DNA of 33,169 bases from Pseudomonas sp. GM50 (GTDB lineage: Bacteria; Pseudomonadota; Gammaproteobacteria; Pseudomonadales; Pseudomonadaceae): the NCBI RefSeq assembly GCF_000282375.1, contig NZ_AKJK01000054.1, positions 1 to 33,169 on the forward strand. Reading direction: 5' to 3'. The notes below the pieces were generated by a model. It searched no databases and was not told the origin of the DNA. It worked only from the letters and a program-made list of their open reading frames with translations. The first letter of the stretch is position 1; each line of letters starts with the position of its first letter. The position numbers and the translations under genes were made by a program. Below are positions 9,001-17,080 of this stretch, one piece after another.

Positions 9001-9030
9001 TTGCGAAAATGTTGTGGTTATTACTACATT
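9001..9030 (+). promoter_or_regulatory. zwf promoter with HexR-type operator
   Basis: TGTGGTTATTACTACA (9013-9028) is an interrupted palindrome: TGTnGTnATnACnACA reads the same on both strands. A possible -35 TTGCGA (9001-9006) and -10 CTACAT (9024-9029), 17 bases apart, place the operator over the spacer and -10, as expected for a repressor. HexR is known to control zwf in this position in P. putida. The exact promoter hexamers are my estimate. Confidence 0.6.
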
Positions 9031-9080
9031 TTCCCTTGAGTGATGCCTTGAAAAAAGGTATTTGTAGCTTAACTTGATAA

Positions 9081-9088
9081 AAGAACAA
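9081..9088 (+). promoter_or_regulatory. A/C-rich AAnAAnAA motif before zwf
   Basis: AAGAACAA lies 5 bases before the zwf ATG, where a Shine-Dalgarno sequence would normally stand; no strong GGAG is present. It matches the Hfq-Crc target pattern. Function is inferred. Confidence 0.35.
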
Positions 9089-9093
9089 ACATC

Positions 9094-10563
9094 ATGCCTT
9101 CGATTACGGTTGAACCGTGCACCTTTGCCTTGTTCGGCGCTCTCGGCGATCTAGCCCTGCGCAAGCTGTTTCCTGCCCTCTATCAACTCGATGGTGCCGG
9201 CCTGCTTCATGAGGATACGCGCATTATCGCGCTGGCCCGTGAACCCGGCAGCGAGCAACAGCATCTGGCGTTCATCGCCGCTGAGCTGCGCCGCTACGTG
9301 GGCGCCAAAGAGCTGGATGAAGCGGTGGTCGAGCGCTTCCTGGCCCGTTTGAGCTACCTGCACGTCGACTTCCTCAAGGCTGACGATTATGTCGCCTTGG
9401 CCGAGCAGGCCGGCAGTGCCCAGCGGGTGATTGCTTACTTCGCCACCCCGGCGGCGGTTTATGGCGCTATTTGCGAGAACCTGTCGAAGGTCGGCCTGAC
9501 CGAAAACACCCGTGTGGTGCTGGAAAAACCCATCGGTTCGGACCTGGAATCCTCGCGCAAGGTCAACGACGCCGTGGCGCAGTTCTTCCCGGAGAACCGC
9601 ACCTACCGCATCGACCACTACCTGGGCAAAGAGACCGTACAAAACCTGATCGCCCTGCGTTTCGCCAACAGCCTGTTCGAAACCCAGTGGAACCAGAATT
9701 ACATCTCCCACGTGGAAATCACCGTGGCCGAGCAGGTCGGGATCGAAGGCCGTTGGGGCTATTTCGACAAGGCCGGCCAGCTGCGGGACATGATTCAGAA
9801 TCACCTGCTGCAACTGCTCTGCCTGATCGCCATGGACCCGCCGGCTGACCTGTCCGCCGACAGCATCCGCGACGAGAAAGTCAAAGTCCTCAAGGCGTTG
9901 GCGCCGATCAGCCCGGAAGGCCTGACCACTCAAGTGGTGCGCGGGCAGTACATCGCCGGTCACAGCGAAGGCAAATCGGTACCCGGGTATCTGGAGGAAC
10001 CTAATTCCAACACCCAGAGCGACACCGAAACCTTCGTCGCCCTGCGTGCCGATATTCGTAACTGGCGCTGGGCCGGCGTGCCGTTTTACCTGCGGACCGG
10101 TAAGCGCATGCCGCAAAAGCTGTCGCAGATCGTCATCCACTTCAAGGAACCGTCGCACTACATCTTCGCCCCCGAGCAGCGCTTGCAGATCAGCAACAAA
10201 CTGATCATCCGCCTGCAACCGGACGAAGGCATTTCCTTGCGCGTGATGACCAAAGAACAAGGCCTGGACAAGGGCATGCAGCTGCGTAGCGGTCCGTTGC
10301 AGCTGAATTTTTCCGACACCTGGCGTAGCGCGCGGATTCCCGACGCCTACGAGCGGTTGTTGCTGGAAGTGATGCGCGGCAATCAGAATTTGTTTGTCCG
10401 TAAAGATGAAATCGAAGCCGCGTGGAAGTGGTGTGACCAGTTGATCGCCGGGTGGAAAAAATCCGGTGATGCGCCCAAGCCGTACGCGGCCGGGTCCTGG
10501 GGACCGATGAGCTCCATTGCACTGATCACGCGGGACGGGAGGTCGTGGTATGGCGATATCTGA
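9094..10563 (+). CDS. zwf: Glucose-6-phosphate 1-dehydrogenase Zwf
   Basis: This 489-residue enzyme oxidises glucose-6-phosphate to 6-phosphogluconolactone with NAD(P)+, the entry to the Entner-Doudoroff and pentose phosphate routes. The dinucleotide-binding motif [17 protein letters not shown] (14-30) has leucine in place of the common serine in GASGDLA. The substrate motif RIDHYLGKE (172-180) and EKPIG (144-148) are intact. The length is normal. It is the first gene of zwf-pgl-eda, and its 3' end overlaps pgl by 14 bases. Control by HexR is expected from the upstream palindrome. Confidence 0.97.
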   Translation: MPSITVEPCTFALFGALGDLALRKLFPALYQLDGAGLLHEDTRIIALAREPGSEQQHLAFIAAELRRYVGAKELDEAVVERFLARLSYLHVDFLKADDYVALAEQAGSAQRVIAYFATPAAVYGAICENLSKVGLTENTRVVLEKPIGSDLESSRKVNDAVAQFFPENRTYRIDHYLGKETVQNLIALRFANSLFETQWNQNYISHVEITVAEQVGIEGRWGYFDKAGQLRDMIQNHLLQLLCLIAMDPPADLSADSIRDEKVKVLKALAPISPEGLTTQVVRGQYIAGHSEGKSVPGYLEEPNSNTQSDTETFVALRADIRNWRWAGVPFYLRTGKRMPQKLSQIVIHFKEPSHYIFAPEQRLQISNKLIIRLQPDEGISLRVMTKEQGLDKGMQLRSGPLQLNFSDTWRSARIPDAYERLLLEVMRGNQNLFVRKDEIEAAWKWCDQLIAGWKKSGDAPKPYAAGSWGPMSSIALITRDGRSWYGDI

Positions 10564-11263
10564 ATTGAAACTGCCTCAGGGCGTCAGCGCCCATGAGTTC
10601 AAGAGCCCGGTGCTGCTGGCCGAAGGCCTGGCATTGACGGTAGCCCGGCAACTGAGTGACGCGATTGCCGCACAGGGCGCCGCGACGCTGGTGGTGTCCG
10701 GTGGGCGCAGCCCGGTGGCGTTTTTCCAGCACCTGGCCAAGCAGAAGCTGGACTGGTCGAAGGTGGTGGTCAGCCTGGCTGACGAGCGCTGGGTGCCGGT
10801 GGAGCATGCCGACAGCAATGCTGGCCTGCTCAAGCGTTACCTGTTGCAAGGCCCGGCGGCCAAGGCCCAGTTCCTTAGTCTGTACAGCGCCACCGCGAAC
10901 CTTGAGTTGGCCGCCGAGCAGGCGGATCGCTTGCTCGCGGAATTGCCGCCGATCGACGTGCTGATACTCGGTATGGGCGACGACGGTCACACCGCCTCGC
11001 TGTTCCCGAATAGCCCGAACCTGGCCGACGCCCTGAACGTCGATGGCACCCGTCGCTGCTGGCCGATGCTGGCGCCGACCGTGCCCCATCAACGCCTGAC
11101 CATGAGTCGCGCGCTGCTGGCCTCGGCGAAGTACACCGTTCTGTCGATTTCCGGTCAGTCCAAGCTGACCACCCTGAATGCCGCACTGGCCGGTGACGAT
11201 GTCGCCGCCATGCCGATTCGGGCGTTTCTGCAACCTACGTTAGAGATTTACTGGTGCCCATGA
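10550..11263 (+). CDS. pgl: 6-phosphogluconolactonase Pgl
   Basis: This 237-residue enzyme hydrolyses 6-phosphogluconolactone to 6-phosphogluconate, the step after Zwf. Family motifs are visible: VVSGGRSP (near residue 45), SLADERWVP, and [18 protein letters not shown], which is shared with glucosamine-6-phosphate isomerases. The start lies inside the zwf coding end (GGGAGG just before the ATG), giving a 14-base overlap and likely coupled translation. The stop is 17 bases before the chosen eda start. Confidence 0.95.
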   Translation: MAISELKLPQGVSAHEFKSPVLLAEGLALTVARQLSDAIAAQGAATLVVSGGRSPVAFFQHLAKQKLDWSKVVVSLADERWVPVEHADSNAGLLKRYLLQGPAAKAQFLSLYSATANLELAAEQADRLLAELPPIDVLILGMGDDGHTASLFPNSPNLADALNVDGTRRCWPMLAPTVPHQRLTMSRALLASAKYTVLSISGQSKLTTLNAALAGDDVAAMPIRAFLQPTLEIYWCP

Positions 11264-11280
11264 ACCAAGGATCAGCCGCT

Positions 11281-11946
11281 ATGACAAACACATCCCCGAC
11301 CGTTTCCATGGCGGACAAAGTTGCCCTGATCGACAGCCTCTGCGCCAAGGCGCGGATTCTGCCGGTGATCACCATCGCTCGTGAGCAGGACGTGCTGCCA
11401 TTGGCCGACGCCCTGGCGGCCGGTGGCCTGACGGCGCTGGAAGTGACCCTGCGTTCGCAGTTCGGCCTCAAGGCGATCCAGATCCTGCGCGAGCAGCGTC
11501 CGGAACTGGTGACCGGTGCCGGTACTGTGCTTGACCGCAGCATGCTGGCCGCTGCCGAAGCGGCGGGTTCGCAATTCATCGTTACGCCGGGTATCACCCG
11601 TGATCTGCTTGAAGCCAGTGTCAACAGCCCGATCCCGCTGTTGCCGGGCATCAGCAATGCCTCCGGCATCATGGAAGGCTATAGCCTGGGTTATCGCCGC
11701 TTCAAGCTGTTCCCGGCGGAAGTCAGCGGCGGCGTCGCGGCCATCAAGGCCCTGGGCGGCCCGTTCGGCGAAGTTAAATTCTGCCCGACCGGCGGCGTCA
11801 GCCCGGCCAACATCAAGAGCTACATGGCGTTGAAAAACGTGATGTGCGTGGGCGGTAGCTGGATGCTTGACCCCGAGTGGATCAAGAACGGCGACTGGGC
11901 CCGCATCCAGGAGTGCACCGCCGAGGCGTTGGCCCTGCTGGACTGA
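11281..11946 (+). CDS. eda: KDPG/KHG aldolase Eda (2-dehydro-3-deoxy-phosphogluconate aldolase)
   Basis: This 221-residue class I aldolase splits KDPG into pyruvate and glyceraldehyde-3-phosphate, the last reaction of the Entner-Doudoroff route. The Schiff-base lysine lies in RRFKLFPAE (K142) and the general acid/base glutamate in ALEVTLR (E54). The phosphate-binding segment FCPTGGVSPANI follows. The ATG at 11281 has an AAGGAT ribosome site 8 bases upstream and gives the usual length. An in-frame ATG at 11254 overlaps pgl and is less likely. Because Eda consumes KDPG, the HexR ligand, the operon can damp its own induction. Confidence 0.95.
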   Translation: MTNTSPTVSMADKVALIDSLCAKARILPVITIAREQDVLPLADALAAGGLTALEVTLRSQFGLKAIQILREQRPELVTGAGTVLDRSMLAAAEAAGSQFIVTPGITRDLLEASVNSPIPLLPGISNASGIMEGYSLGYRRFKLFPAEVSGGVAAIKALGGPFGEVKFCPTGGVSPANIKSYMALKNVMCVGGSWMLDPEWIKNGDWARIQECTAEALALLD

Positions 11947-11993
11947 TTCACCGGATTTTTACCAAACACTTCGTTGTGTGTTCTACGGCTTTA

Positions 11994-12025
11994 CGGTGCA
12001 CTTGGTCGGTGCACCGTTTTTTTTT
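11994..12025 (+). terminator. Rho-independent terminator of zwf-pgl-eda
   Basis: The stem CGGTGCAC/GTGCACCG (11994-12001 with 12009-12016, loop of 7) is followed by nine T. The 308-base gap between eda and the next gene holds this terminator, a second T-run near 12060 and one REP repeat. Confidence 0.92.
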
Positions 12026-12082
12026 GCCTGAAATAAAACCCTTATGGCTGCCACGCCGTTTTTTTTTGCCAAAAAATAACCT

Positions 12083-12171
12083 GTAGGAGCGAGGCTTGCC
12101 CGCGAAGGCGTCGGTACATTCAGTATTGATGTGGCTGGAAGACCGCCTTCGCGGGCAAGCCTCGCTCCTAC
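12083..12171. repeat. REP inverted repeat (GTAGGAGCGAGGCTTGCCCGCGAA type)
   Basis: The arms GTAGGAGCGAGGCTTGCC CGCGAAGGCG and the exact complement are separated by about 30 bases. The element lies between eda and the dioxygenase-like gene. Confidence 0.87.
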
Positions 12172-12254
12172 GGGACATCATGCGATACATAGTTACCGCA
12201 TCTCGTCGCTCGTCCAGCGTTAACCTGCGTTCATCTTATGGAAGAGAGAACCTC

Positions 12255-12980
12255 ATGGACGACAACACCTCAGCTGCATCTCCATCACTGGTTTATCAGC
12301 TATCACCCGAACAGATCGCCGGCCCGTATTTTCGAAACCCGAAACTGATCAGACGAAACATCAGTGAAGGGATGGATGGCATCCCCTTGGTGCTGCGACT
12401 GACAATCGTCGATGCCATGACCGGTCAACCGGTCGCAGGGGCTCTGGTCGATATCTGGCATTGCAACGCACGCGGGGCGTATTCGGGCTGGAGTAAGGTC
12501 AATCCGGACCAGGAAGTCGATGTCGGTGATATCGGCTCGATTCCGCGCACCGATGACGATACCTACCTGCGCGGTGGGCAATTCACTGATAAAAACGGCA
12601 TCGTGCGGTTTACCACCATTTATCCGGGGTATTACGCCGGACGCGCTTTGCATATCCATGTTGCTGTTCGCATCACGGTTGGTAACAACTATCTGGAAGA
12701 GCGACATGTCGCTTGGGTCGGGCAGCTTTACTTGCCGCAGGTTGCATCAAGGTCGGTACTTAACACCCGTGAGTACAGCGGTCGAGTCGCTTCACCGCTG
12801 ACCAACGATCAGGATTTTTTCTACGAAACCATGGGCGGCGAAGCCTCGACCCTGAACGTTCACGCCATCGGTCGAGACTCGAATGAAGACGGTTTTTTCG
12901 GGCACATGACCATCGGTGTCGACACGTTCGCGGTGTCTTCGCAGATCAAGCCCGAGGACTTCGACAAGTACACCGTGTGA
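12255..12980 (+). CDS. Intradiol ring-cleavage dioxygenase-like protein
   Basis: This 241-residue protein has the intradiol (catechol/protocatechuate 3,4-dioxygenase) fold. The opening LSPEQIAGPYF (16-26) is the family start. The four non-haem iron ligands appear conserved: Y76 in ARGAYSG, Y127 in YPGYYAGR, and H133 and H135 in ALHIHVAV. The substrate is unknown; no other aromatic-degradation gene is nearby, so the usual beta-ketoadipate role is not supported by context. The ATG at 12255 has GGAAGAGAG just upstream. Frame continues upstream into the REP repeat but without family sequence. It has no signal peptide, so it is probably cytoplasmic. The stop almost meets that of the convergent aminotransferase gene (2 bases between). 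Confidence 0.85.
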   Translation: MDDNTSAASPSLVYQLSPEQIAGPYFRNPKLIRRNISEGMDGIPLVLRLTIVDAMTGQPVAGALVDIWHCNARGAYSGWSKVNPDQEVDVGDIGSIPRTDDDTYLRGGQFTDKNGIVRFTTIYPGYYAGRALHIHVAVRITVGNNYLEERHVAWVGQLYLPQVASRSVLNTREYSGRVASPLTNDQDFFYETMGGEASTLNVHAIGRDSNEDGFFGHMTIGVDTFAVSSQIKPEDFDKYTV

Positions 12981-12982
12981 CG

Positions 12983-14164
12983 TCAGCGCAATTCATTCAG
13001 CGCCCGGGCCAGCCGATCCATGTCGGCCGCCGTGGTGGTGAGCCCCGGCGTAATGCGGATGCACGGGCCACACGCCGCGCCGCTGCGTGTCACGGTAAAC
13101 AGGTTGTAGTCGTTGAGCAGTCGCTCGACCATCACCTGCTGATCGGCATGCCGGGTAAAGCGCATCGAGGTGATGCCGCAATACAGGCGCGGGTCATCCG
13201 GGGTCATGATTTCGATCCCCGGCAGCCCCCGAACGGCATCGACCCATCGGTTACGCAGGTAATTGAGCCGCGTGCCCTTGGCGACGGAACCGCCCATGGC
13301 GTGATGTTCTTCGAACACCAGCGGCAGGGTCAGCAGGGCCGGAATATTGGGCGTGCTGTAGGGCGTGCGGGCGCGAATGTCGGTGACCGGGAAATGCATC
13401 TCGCCCATGTCCGGGTCGATGTCGGTCAGGCGCTCGGGTGCGATGTAAATGAAGCCCAGAGTCAGCGGCGCACCGATCCATTTGTGCAAGTTGTAGCCAG
13501 CAAAAGCGATGCCCAGTTTCTCGAGATCGAACTCGATCTGACCGAGGGCATGGGCGCCGTCGAGGATCACATCGATCCCGTGTTCCCTGGCGGCAGCGGC
13601 AATCGCCTGCACCGGCATCACCAGTCCGGTGCGATGGGTGACGTGGGTAAGCGCCATCAGCTTCAGTCGCGGATAACGCACGAAAGCTTCGCGGTAAGTG
13701 GCCAGTAAACTGTCGAAACTGGCGGGGTGATGGTGTTCGATCTCGATCACTTCCACGCCTCGATAGCGCGCCAGCCAACGCATTGCGCCCTTGACCGTGT
13801 CGTACTCCAGATCGCACAGCAGTACCTGATCGCCCGGTTCCAGACGGTTGTAGTTGCGGATCAGCGATTGCAGGCCATCCGAGGCGTTACGGGTGAGGGC
13901 GACGGCTTCGGCGGGGGCACCGATCAACTCGGCCAGTTGCGCGCGAATCCCGACGCTTTCGCCCTGTTCGAAGCGCTGGCGCACATGCACCGAGTTGCCG
14001 CGGTTGATCAGCTCGATGTTGCGCTGATACTCCTCGACCACCGTGCGTGACATGCGCCCGAAGTAACCGTTCTCCAGATTCAGGGGGCCGGGTTCGACAG
14101 CGTAGCGGTCGGCAAAGGTCTGCCAAAAGACTTCATCACGGGCACGGCGGGTGTTATCGGGCAT
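12983..14164 (-). CDS. Class V PLP-dependent aminotransferase / epimerase-like protein
   Basis: This 393-residue fold-type I PLP enzyme belongs to the cysteine desulfurase and isopenicillin-N-epimerase group. The PLP-contacting DGAHALGQ (D202) and the Schiff-base lysine in GYNLHKWIGAP (K228) are visible, as is TRNASDGLQ (91-99) for phosphate binding. The cysteine of true desulfurases is not obvious in its usual loop, so an aminotransferase, lyase or epimerase role is likelier; the substrate is unknown. No signal peptide is apparent. It lies 24 bases after the small DUF3820-type gene and is probably co-transcribed with it. Confidence 0.85.
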   Translation of the reverse strand: MPDNTRRARDEVFWQTFADRYAVEPGPLNLENGYFGRMSRTVVEEYQRNIELINRGNSVHVRQRFEQGESVGIRAQLAELIGAPAEAVALTRNASDGLQSLIRNYNRLEPGDQVLLCDLEYDTVKGAMRWLARYRGVEVIEIEHHHPASFDSLLATYREAFVRYPRLKLMALTHVTHRTGLVMPVQAIAAAAREHGIDVILDGAHALGQIEFDLEKLGIAFAGYNLHKWIGAPLTLGFIYIAPERLTDIDPDMGEMHFPVTDIRARTPYSTPNIPALLTLPLVFEEHHAMGGSVAKGTRLNYLRNRWVDAVRGLPGIEIMTPDDPRLYCGITSMRFTRHADQQVMVERLLNDYNLFTVTRSGAACGPCIRITPGLTTTAADMDRLARALNELR

Positions 14165-14188
14165 GGGCTACTCGGTGAGGTAGGACAG

Positions 14189-14428
14189 TCAGTGGCGAGG
14201 GGCGGGTTTGCCGTGTTTGGCGCGCAGCGGTTCGAGCAACTCCGACAAGCCGTTGTGGTCGATCTCCTGCATCAAGGCCAGCAAACCGCCCAGTTCGCCA
14301 TGAGGGAAACCTTCGCGAGCGAACCAGTTCAGGTACTGGCCGGGCAGGTCGGCGATGATGCGGCCCTTGTATTTGCCGAAGGGCATTTCGCGGGTAATCA
14401 GGAGTTCGAGCTTTTCGGGATTCATCAT
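14189..14428 (-). CDS. DUF3820-type small protein (putative quorum-sensing-regulated virulence factor family)
   Basis: This is a small protein of 79 residues. The segment MPFGKYKGRIIADLPGQYLNWFAREGFPHGELG is the hallmark of the DUF3820 group. Similar sequences occur in exonuclease-associated proteins, and Pseudomonas members are named as quorum-sensing-regulated factors. The molecular role is not established. Two adjacent ATGs (14428 and 14425) could start it. The frame stays open to 14590, but that part is AT-rich and unlike the family, so I leave it out. It is probably the first gene of a pair with the aminotransferase gene. Confidence 0.75.
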   Translation of the reverse strand: MMNPEKLELLITREMPFGKYKGRIIADLPGQYLNWFAREGFPHGELGGLLALMQEIDHNGLSELLEPLRAKHGKPAPRH

Positions 14429-14630
14429 CAGTCGTCTTGATTCAAAAACAGTCTGGAAAATACAGGCATTCTGCATGCAGGCCAAATGACAGATCATGCA
14501 AAAAAAGCGGATACAGATTTCTGATTTAAGTTTAACTATTTGAAATATAAGAAAAAAATAATCGGTTCGAGGCTGGCATGCAGGATGCAATTACTTAATG
14601 CATCTTTCATCAACCGCGAGGAATTGAAAA

Positions 14631-15098
14631 ATGACCGACATTAATAAAGAAGCGATCTCTGTACTCAACGACCTGATTGAAACCAGTAAAGACGGTCAGG
14701 AAGGGTTCAAGACTTGCGCTGAAGACATCAAGAATCCAGAACTCAAAAACCTGTTCATACAGCGCTCCGCCGACTGCGCGGCTGCCGCTGCCGAACTGCA
14801 AGCCACTGTGCGTTCCCTGGGCGGTGATCCGGAAACCTCCACCAGTGTCAGTGGCGATATGCACCGTCGCTGGGTCGACGTGAAGGCGATGTTCACCGGC
14901 AAGGATGAAGAGGCTGTGTTGAACGAAGCTGAGCGCGGTGAAGACCACGCGTTGAAGGCTTACAAGGACGCACTGGAGAAAATCAACAAGGACAACCTGG
15001 TGGGCATTCGTGACATCGTTGAACGTCAGTATCACGGCGTACAACGCAACCACGATCAGGTGAAAGCCCTGCGTAATCAGGCTCGCGCACGTTCGTAA
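14631..15098 (+). CDS. PA2169-family four-helix-bundle protein (DUF2383)
   Basis: This 155-residue helical protein is ferritin-like in layout. Four helices can be drawn, with glutamate- and histidine-bearing segments such as LIETSKDGQEGFKTCAEDI, FIQRSADCAAAAAELQ and GEDHALKAYKDAL. The family is common in Pseudomonas and often induced in stationary phase or low oxygen; metal binding is unproven. A GAGGAA ribosome site lies 9 bases before the ATG. It stands alone and ends in a strong terminator. It is the only gene between the AT-rich leader at 14430-14630 and a REP repeat. Confidence 0.88.
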   Translation: MTDINKEAISVLNDLIETSKDGQEGFKTCAEDIKNPELKNLFIQRSADCAAAAAELQATVRSLGGDPETSTSVSGDMHRRWVDVKAMFTGKDEEAVLNEAERGEDHALKAYKDALEKINKDNLVGIRDIVERQYHGVQRNHDQVKALRNQARARS

Positions 15099-15115
15099 GG
15101 GTTCGTTGCCTGCCA

Positions 15116-15145
15116 AAAACGCCAGCCAGTCTGGCGTTTTTTTTG
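15116..15145 (+). terminator. Rho-independent terminator after the DUF2383 gene
   Basis: The stem AAAACGCCAG/CTGGCGTTTT (loop CCAGT) runs into further T residues. It is perfect and symmetrical, so it could also work on the minus strand. Confidence 0.92.
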
Positions 15146-15211
15146 TGGAGAATGACGGCGAGTGGGCAGGCGCAGGAAGGTAGGCAACAAGAACTGCAGC
15201 GCTGTGGTCAT

Positions 15212-15343
15212 TGTGGCGAGGGGGCTTGCCCCCGTTCGGCTGCGCAGCAGTCGTAAACCTGTCGCCGCGCTTGATCAGATACAACGCGGTGTTTGATTCA
15301 GGGGCGTTTCGCACCCCAACGGGGGGCAAGCCCCCTCGCCACA
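15212..15343. repeat. REP inverted repeat (TGTGGCGAGGGGGCTTGCCCCCGTT type)
   Basis: Two canonical inverted arms are joined by a spacer, with a GCTGCGCAGCAG inner stem. It separates the convergent DUF2383 and phaJ-like genes. Confidence 0.87.
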
Positions 15344-15375
15344 GAAGCCCATCCTGACCGCAGATAAGCCGTAAA

Positions 15376-15846
15376 TCAGCCGATGCTGATCGCCGGCAAC
15401 GTCGGCAACGTCACGGTCTGTTGCTTGCGCGGCGCCAGAATCTCCGCCTCGCCATCCACGACCAATTCATCGCGCTGGTTGAATACCCGAGTGGCGATAC
15501 GCACACGAAACTTCGGCAGTTTCTCGAGAATTTCCAGGCGCACAGTCAGCGTGTCGCCAATTTTCACCGGCTTCTGAAAGCTCATCGTCTGACCGATATA
15601 AATAGTCCCCGGCCCAGGCAACTCGCAAGCGACTGCCGCGCTGATCAACGCGCCGCTGAACATGCCGTGGGCGATACGCTCCTTGAACATGCTGGCGGCA
15701 GCGAATTCGGCGTCCAGGTGCACCGGGTTGTGATCACCGGACATCGCGGCGAACAACTGAATATCGCGTTCTTCGACGGTCTTGCTGTAGCTGGCGGTCT
15801 GGCCGATTTCGAGGGCTTCGTAAGGGGTGTTGGTAACCTGGGTCAT
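15376..15846 (-). CDS. phaJ1: (R)-specific enoyl-CoA hydratase, MaoC/PhaJ1 type
   Basis: This 156-residue single hot-dog-fold hydratase matches what I recall of P. aeruginosa PhaJ1 in length and in most blocks. The hydratase-2 catalytic pair lies in SGDHNPVHLD (D38, H43), followed by RIAHGMFSGALISA. It would hydrate trans-2-enoyl-CoA to (R)-3-hydroxyacyl-CoA, linking beta-oxidation to polyhydroxyalkanoate synthesis. The ATG at 15846 has AGGAA upstream; 12 more residues at an earlier ATG are less likely. It is 43 bases downstream of the hydrolase gene on the same strand, next to two fadD genes, which fits fatty-acid channelling. Confidence 0.88.
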   Translation of the reverse strand: MTQVTNTPYEALEIGQTASYSKTVEERDIQLFAAMSGDHNPVHLDAEFAAASMFKERIAHGMFSGALISAAVACELPGPGTIYIGQTMSFQKPVKIGDTLTVRLEILEKLPKFRVRIATRVFNQRDELVVDGEAEILAPRKQQTVTLPTLPAISIG

Positions 15847-15889
15847 CTGTCTCGATTCCTGTGACGAATTAAATAAATCCACAAAAAAA

Positions 15890-16834
15890 CTATTCGGCTC
15901 TGGGTGGCCGGCGGTTGCTCAAGGCCTGGGCGATCCAGCTCAGCACGTCGGCCGTCACTTCGTCGCGGTTGCTCTCGTTGAACAGTTCATGCCGGGCCTG
16001 CGGGTAAACAGTCAGTTGCAGGCTCTGGCAGCCAGCGTCGCGCAGGGCGTGGGCCAGATCTTTCAGACGTTTGCCTTCGCTCACCGGATCACATTCACCG
16101 CCAATCACCAGCAACGGCAGGCCCCGATCGATCTGGGCGAGATTGGACGCTTTGCTGATTTGCTGCAAGCCACCGAGCAAATCGATCCACAACTGATTGG
16201 TGCAACGAAAGCCGCAGAGCGGGTCATTGGCGTATTTGTCGACTTCGGCCGGGTCGCGGCTCAGCCAGTCGAACGGCGTGCGCGCCGGTTTGAATTTCTT
16301 GTTGAACGAGCCGAACGACAGCCATTCGATCAGCGCACTGCGCCCCTTGGGCCCTTGGCGCAGGCGTTCGAGACGAGCAATCTGTCGCGCTGCGCGATAG
16401 AGCGCCACGGGCTGGAAGTTCGAGCCGCTGAGAATCGCCCCGTGCAAGCTGGCGCTGTGGTGCAGCAAGTAAGCCTGGGCGATGTAGCTGCCCATGCTGT
16501 GGCCCAGCAGCACGATCGGCACGCCGGGATGCTGTTGACCGATATGTTGGTTAAGGCTGGCCAGGTCGCCGACCACTTTGCACCAGCCATCATCGTCGGC
16601 GAAATGGCCCAGCGTACCGTTTTCGGCAGTTTTGCCATGTCCACGCAGGTCCGGCGCATAAACGCCGTAGTCCTGATCACAGCATGCTTGCGCCAGGCGG
16701 GCGTAGCGACCGCTGTGTTCTGCCATGCCGTGGGCCAGCAGGATCACCGCCTTGAGTGGCGCGGCCGGCAGCCACTGGTTGACGAAGAGGCGGCTGCGGT
16801 CACTCGCGGTCAGCCAGAAAGTGTCGTGGATCAT
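15890..16834 (-). CDS. Alpha/beta hydrolase, monoacylglycerol lipase / lysophospholipase type
   Basis: This 314-residue serine hydrolase belongs to the Hydrolase_4 group. The oxyanion motif LAHGMAEHSGRY (33-44), nucleophile GHSMGS (S113), acid in GGECDP (D249) and base in ARHELFNE (H282) form a complete triad. The ATG at 16834 has AAAGGA upstream. It would release fatty acids from monoacylglycerol or lysophospholipid. It lies divergent from fadD2 and upstream of phaJ1, so a lipid source-activation-hydration module is plausible. The same order is known in P. aeruginosa (PA3302-PA3301-fadD2-fadD1). No signal peptide is seen, so a cytoplasmic site is likely. Confidence 0.88.
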   Translation of the reverse strand: MIHDTFWLTASDRSRLFVNQWLPAAPLKAVILLAHGMAEHSGRYARLAQACCDQDYGVYAPDLRGHGKTAENGTLGHFADDDGWCKVVGDLASLNQHIGQQHPGVPIVLLGHSMGSYIAQAYLLHHSASLHGAILSGSNFQPVALYRAARQIARLERLRQGPKGRSALIEWLSFGSFNKKFKPARTPFDWLSRDPAEVDKYANDPLCGFRCTNQLWIDLLGGLQQISKASNLAQIDRGLPLLVIGGECDPVSEGKRLKDLAHALRDAGCQSLQLTVYPQARHELFNESNRDEVTADVLSWIAQALSNRRPPRAE

Positions 16835-16978
16835 GGCGATTCCTTTGCGTTGGGCTGCATGAGGCTGCTGGGTGGGAAACAGCCCCGTTGCATTGTATAG
16901 CGCATCCAACGCCTACCGTCTGATCAGGCCACGCCGGGGCAGCAAGATTCACGCGATCAATGACGACCGTGCGCATAT

Positions 16979-17006
16979 TTGCCTGATTCACCATAGCTGC
17001 TAGTGT
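16979..17006 (+). promoter_or_regulatory. Possible fadD2 promoter
   Basis: TTGCCT (16979-16984) and TAGTGT (17001-17006), preceded by TGC as an extended -10, are spaced by 16 bases. This is a fair sigma-70 match 74 bases before fadD2. Confidence 0.35.
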
Positions 17007-17072
17007 CCGGGAAGCACCGCTTTTTCAGAAGTGACAGAAAGCGGCCCCCGGATAGGCTCAGGTAAAGAGGAC

Positions 17073-17080
17073 AAGAATAA
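17073..17080 (+). promoter_or_regulatory. A/C-rich AAnAAnAA motif over the fadD2 start
   Basis: AAGAATAA ends on the first base of the fadD2 ATG, just after the AAAGAGGA ribosome site. It fits the Hfq-Crc pattern and would block initiation if bound. The motif is seen; binding is inferred. Confidence 0.35.

Noticed and set aside
14429..14590. 54-residue upstream extension of the DUF3820 gene
   Set aside because: The extension is AT-rich with many Cys, Phe and Ile residues, unlike the family, and the conserved protein starts at MNPEKLE.
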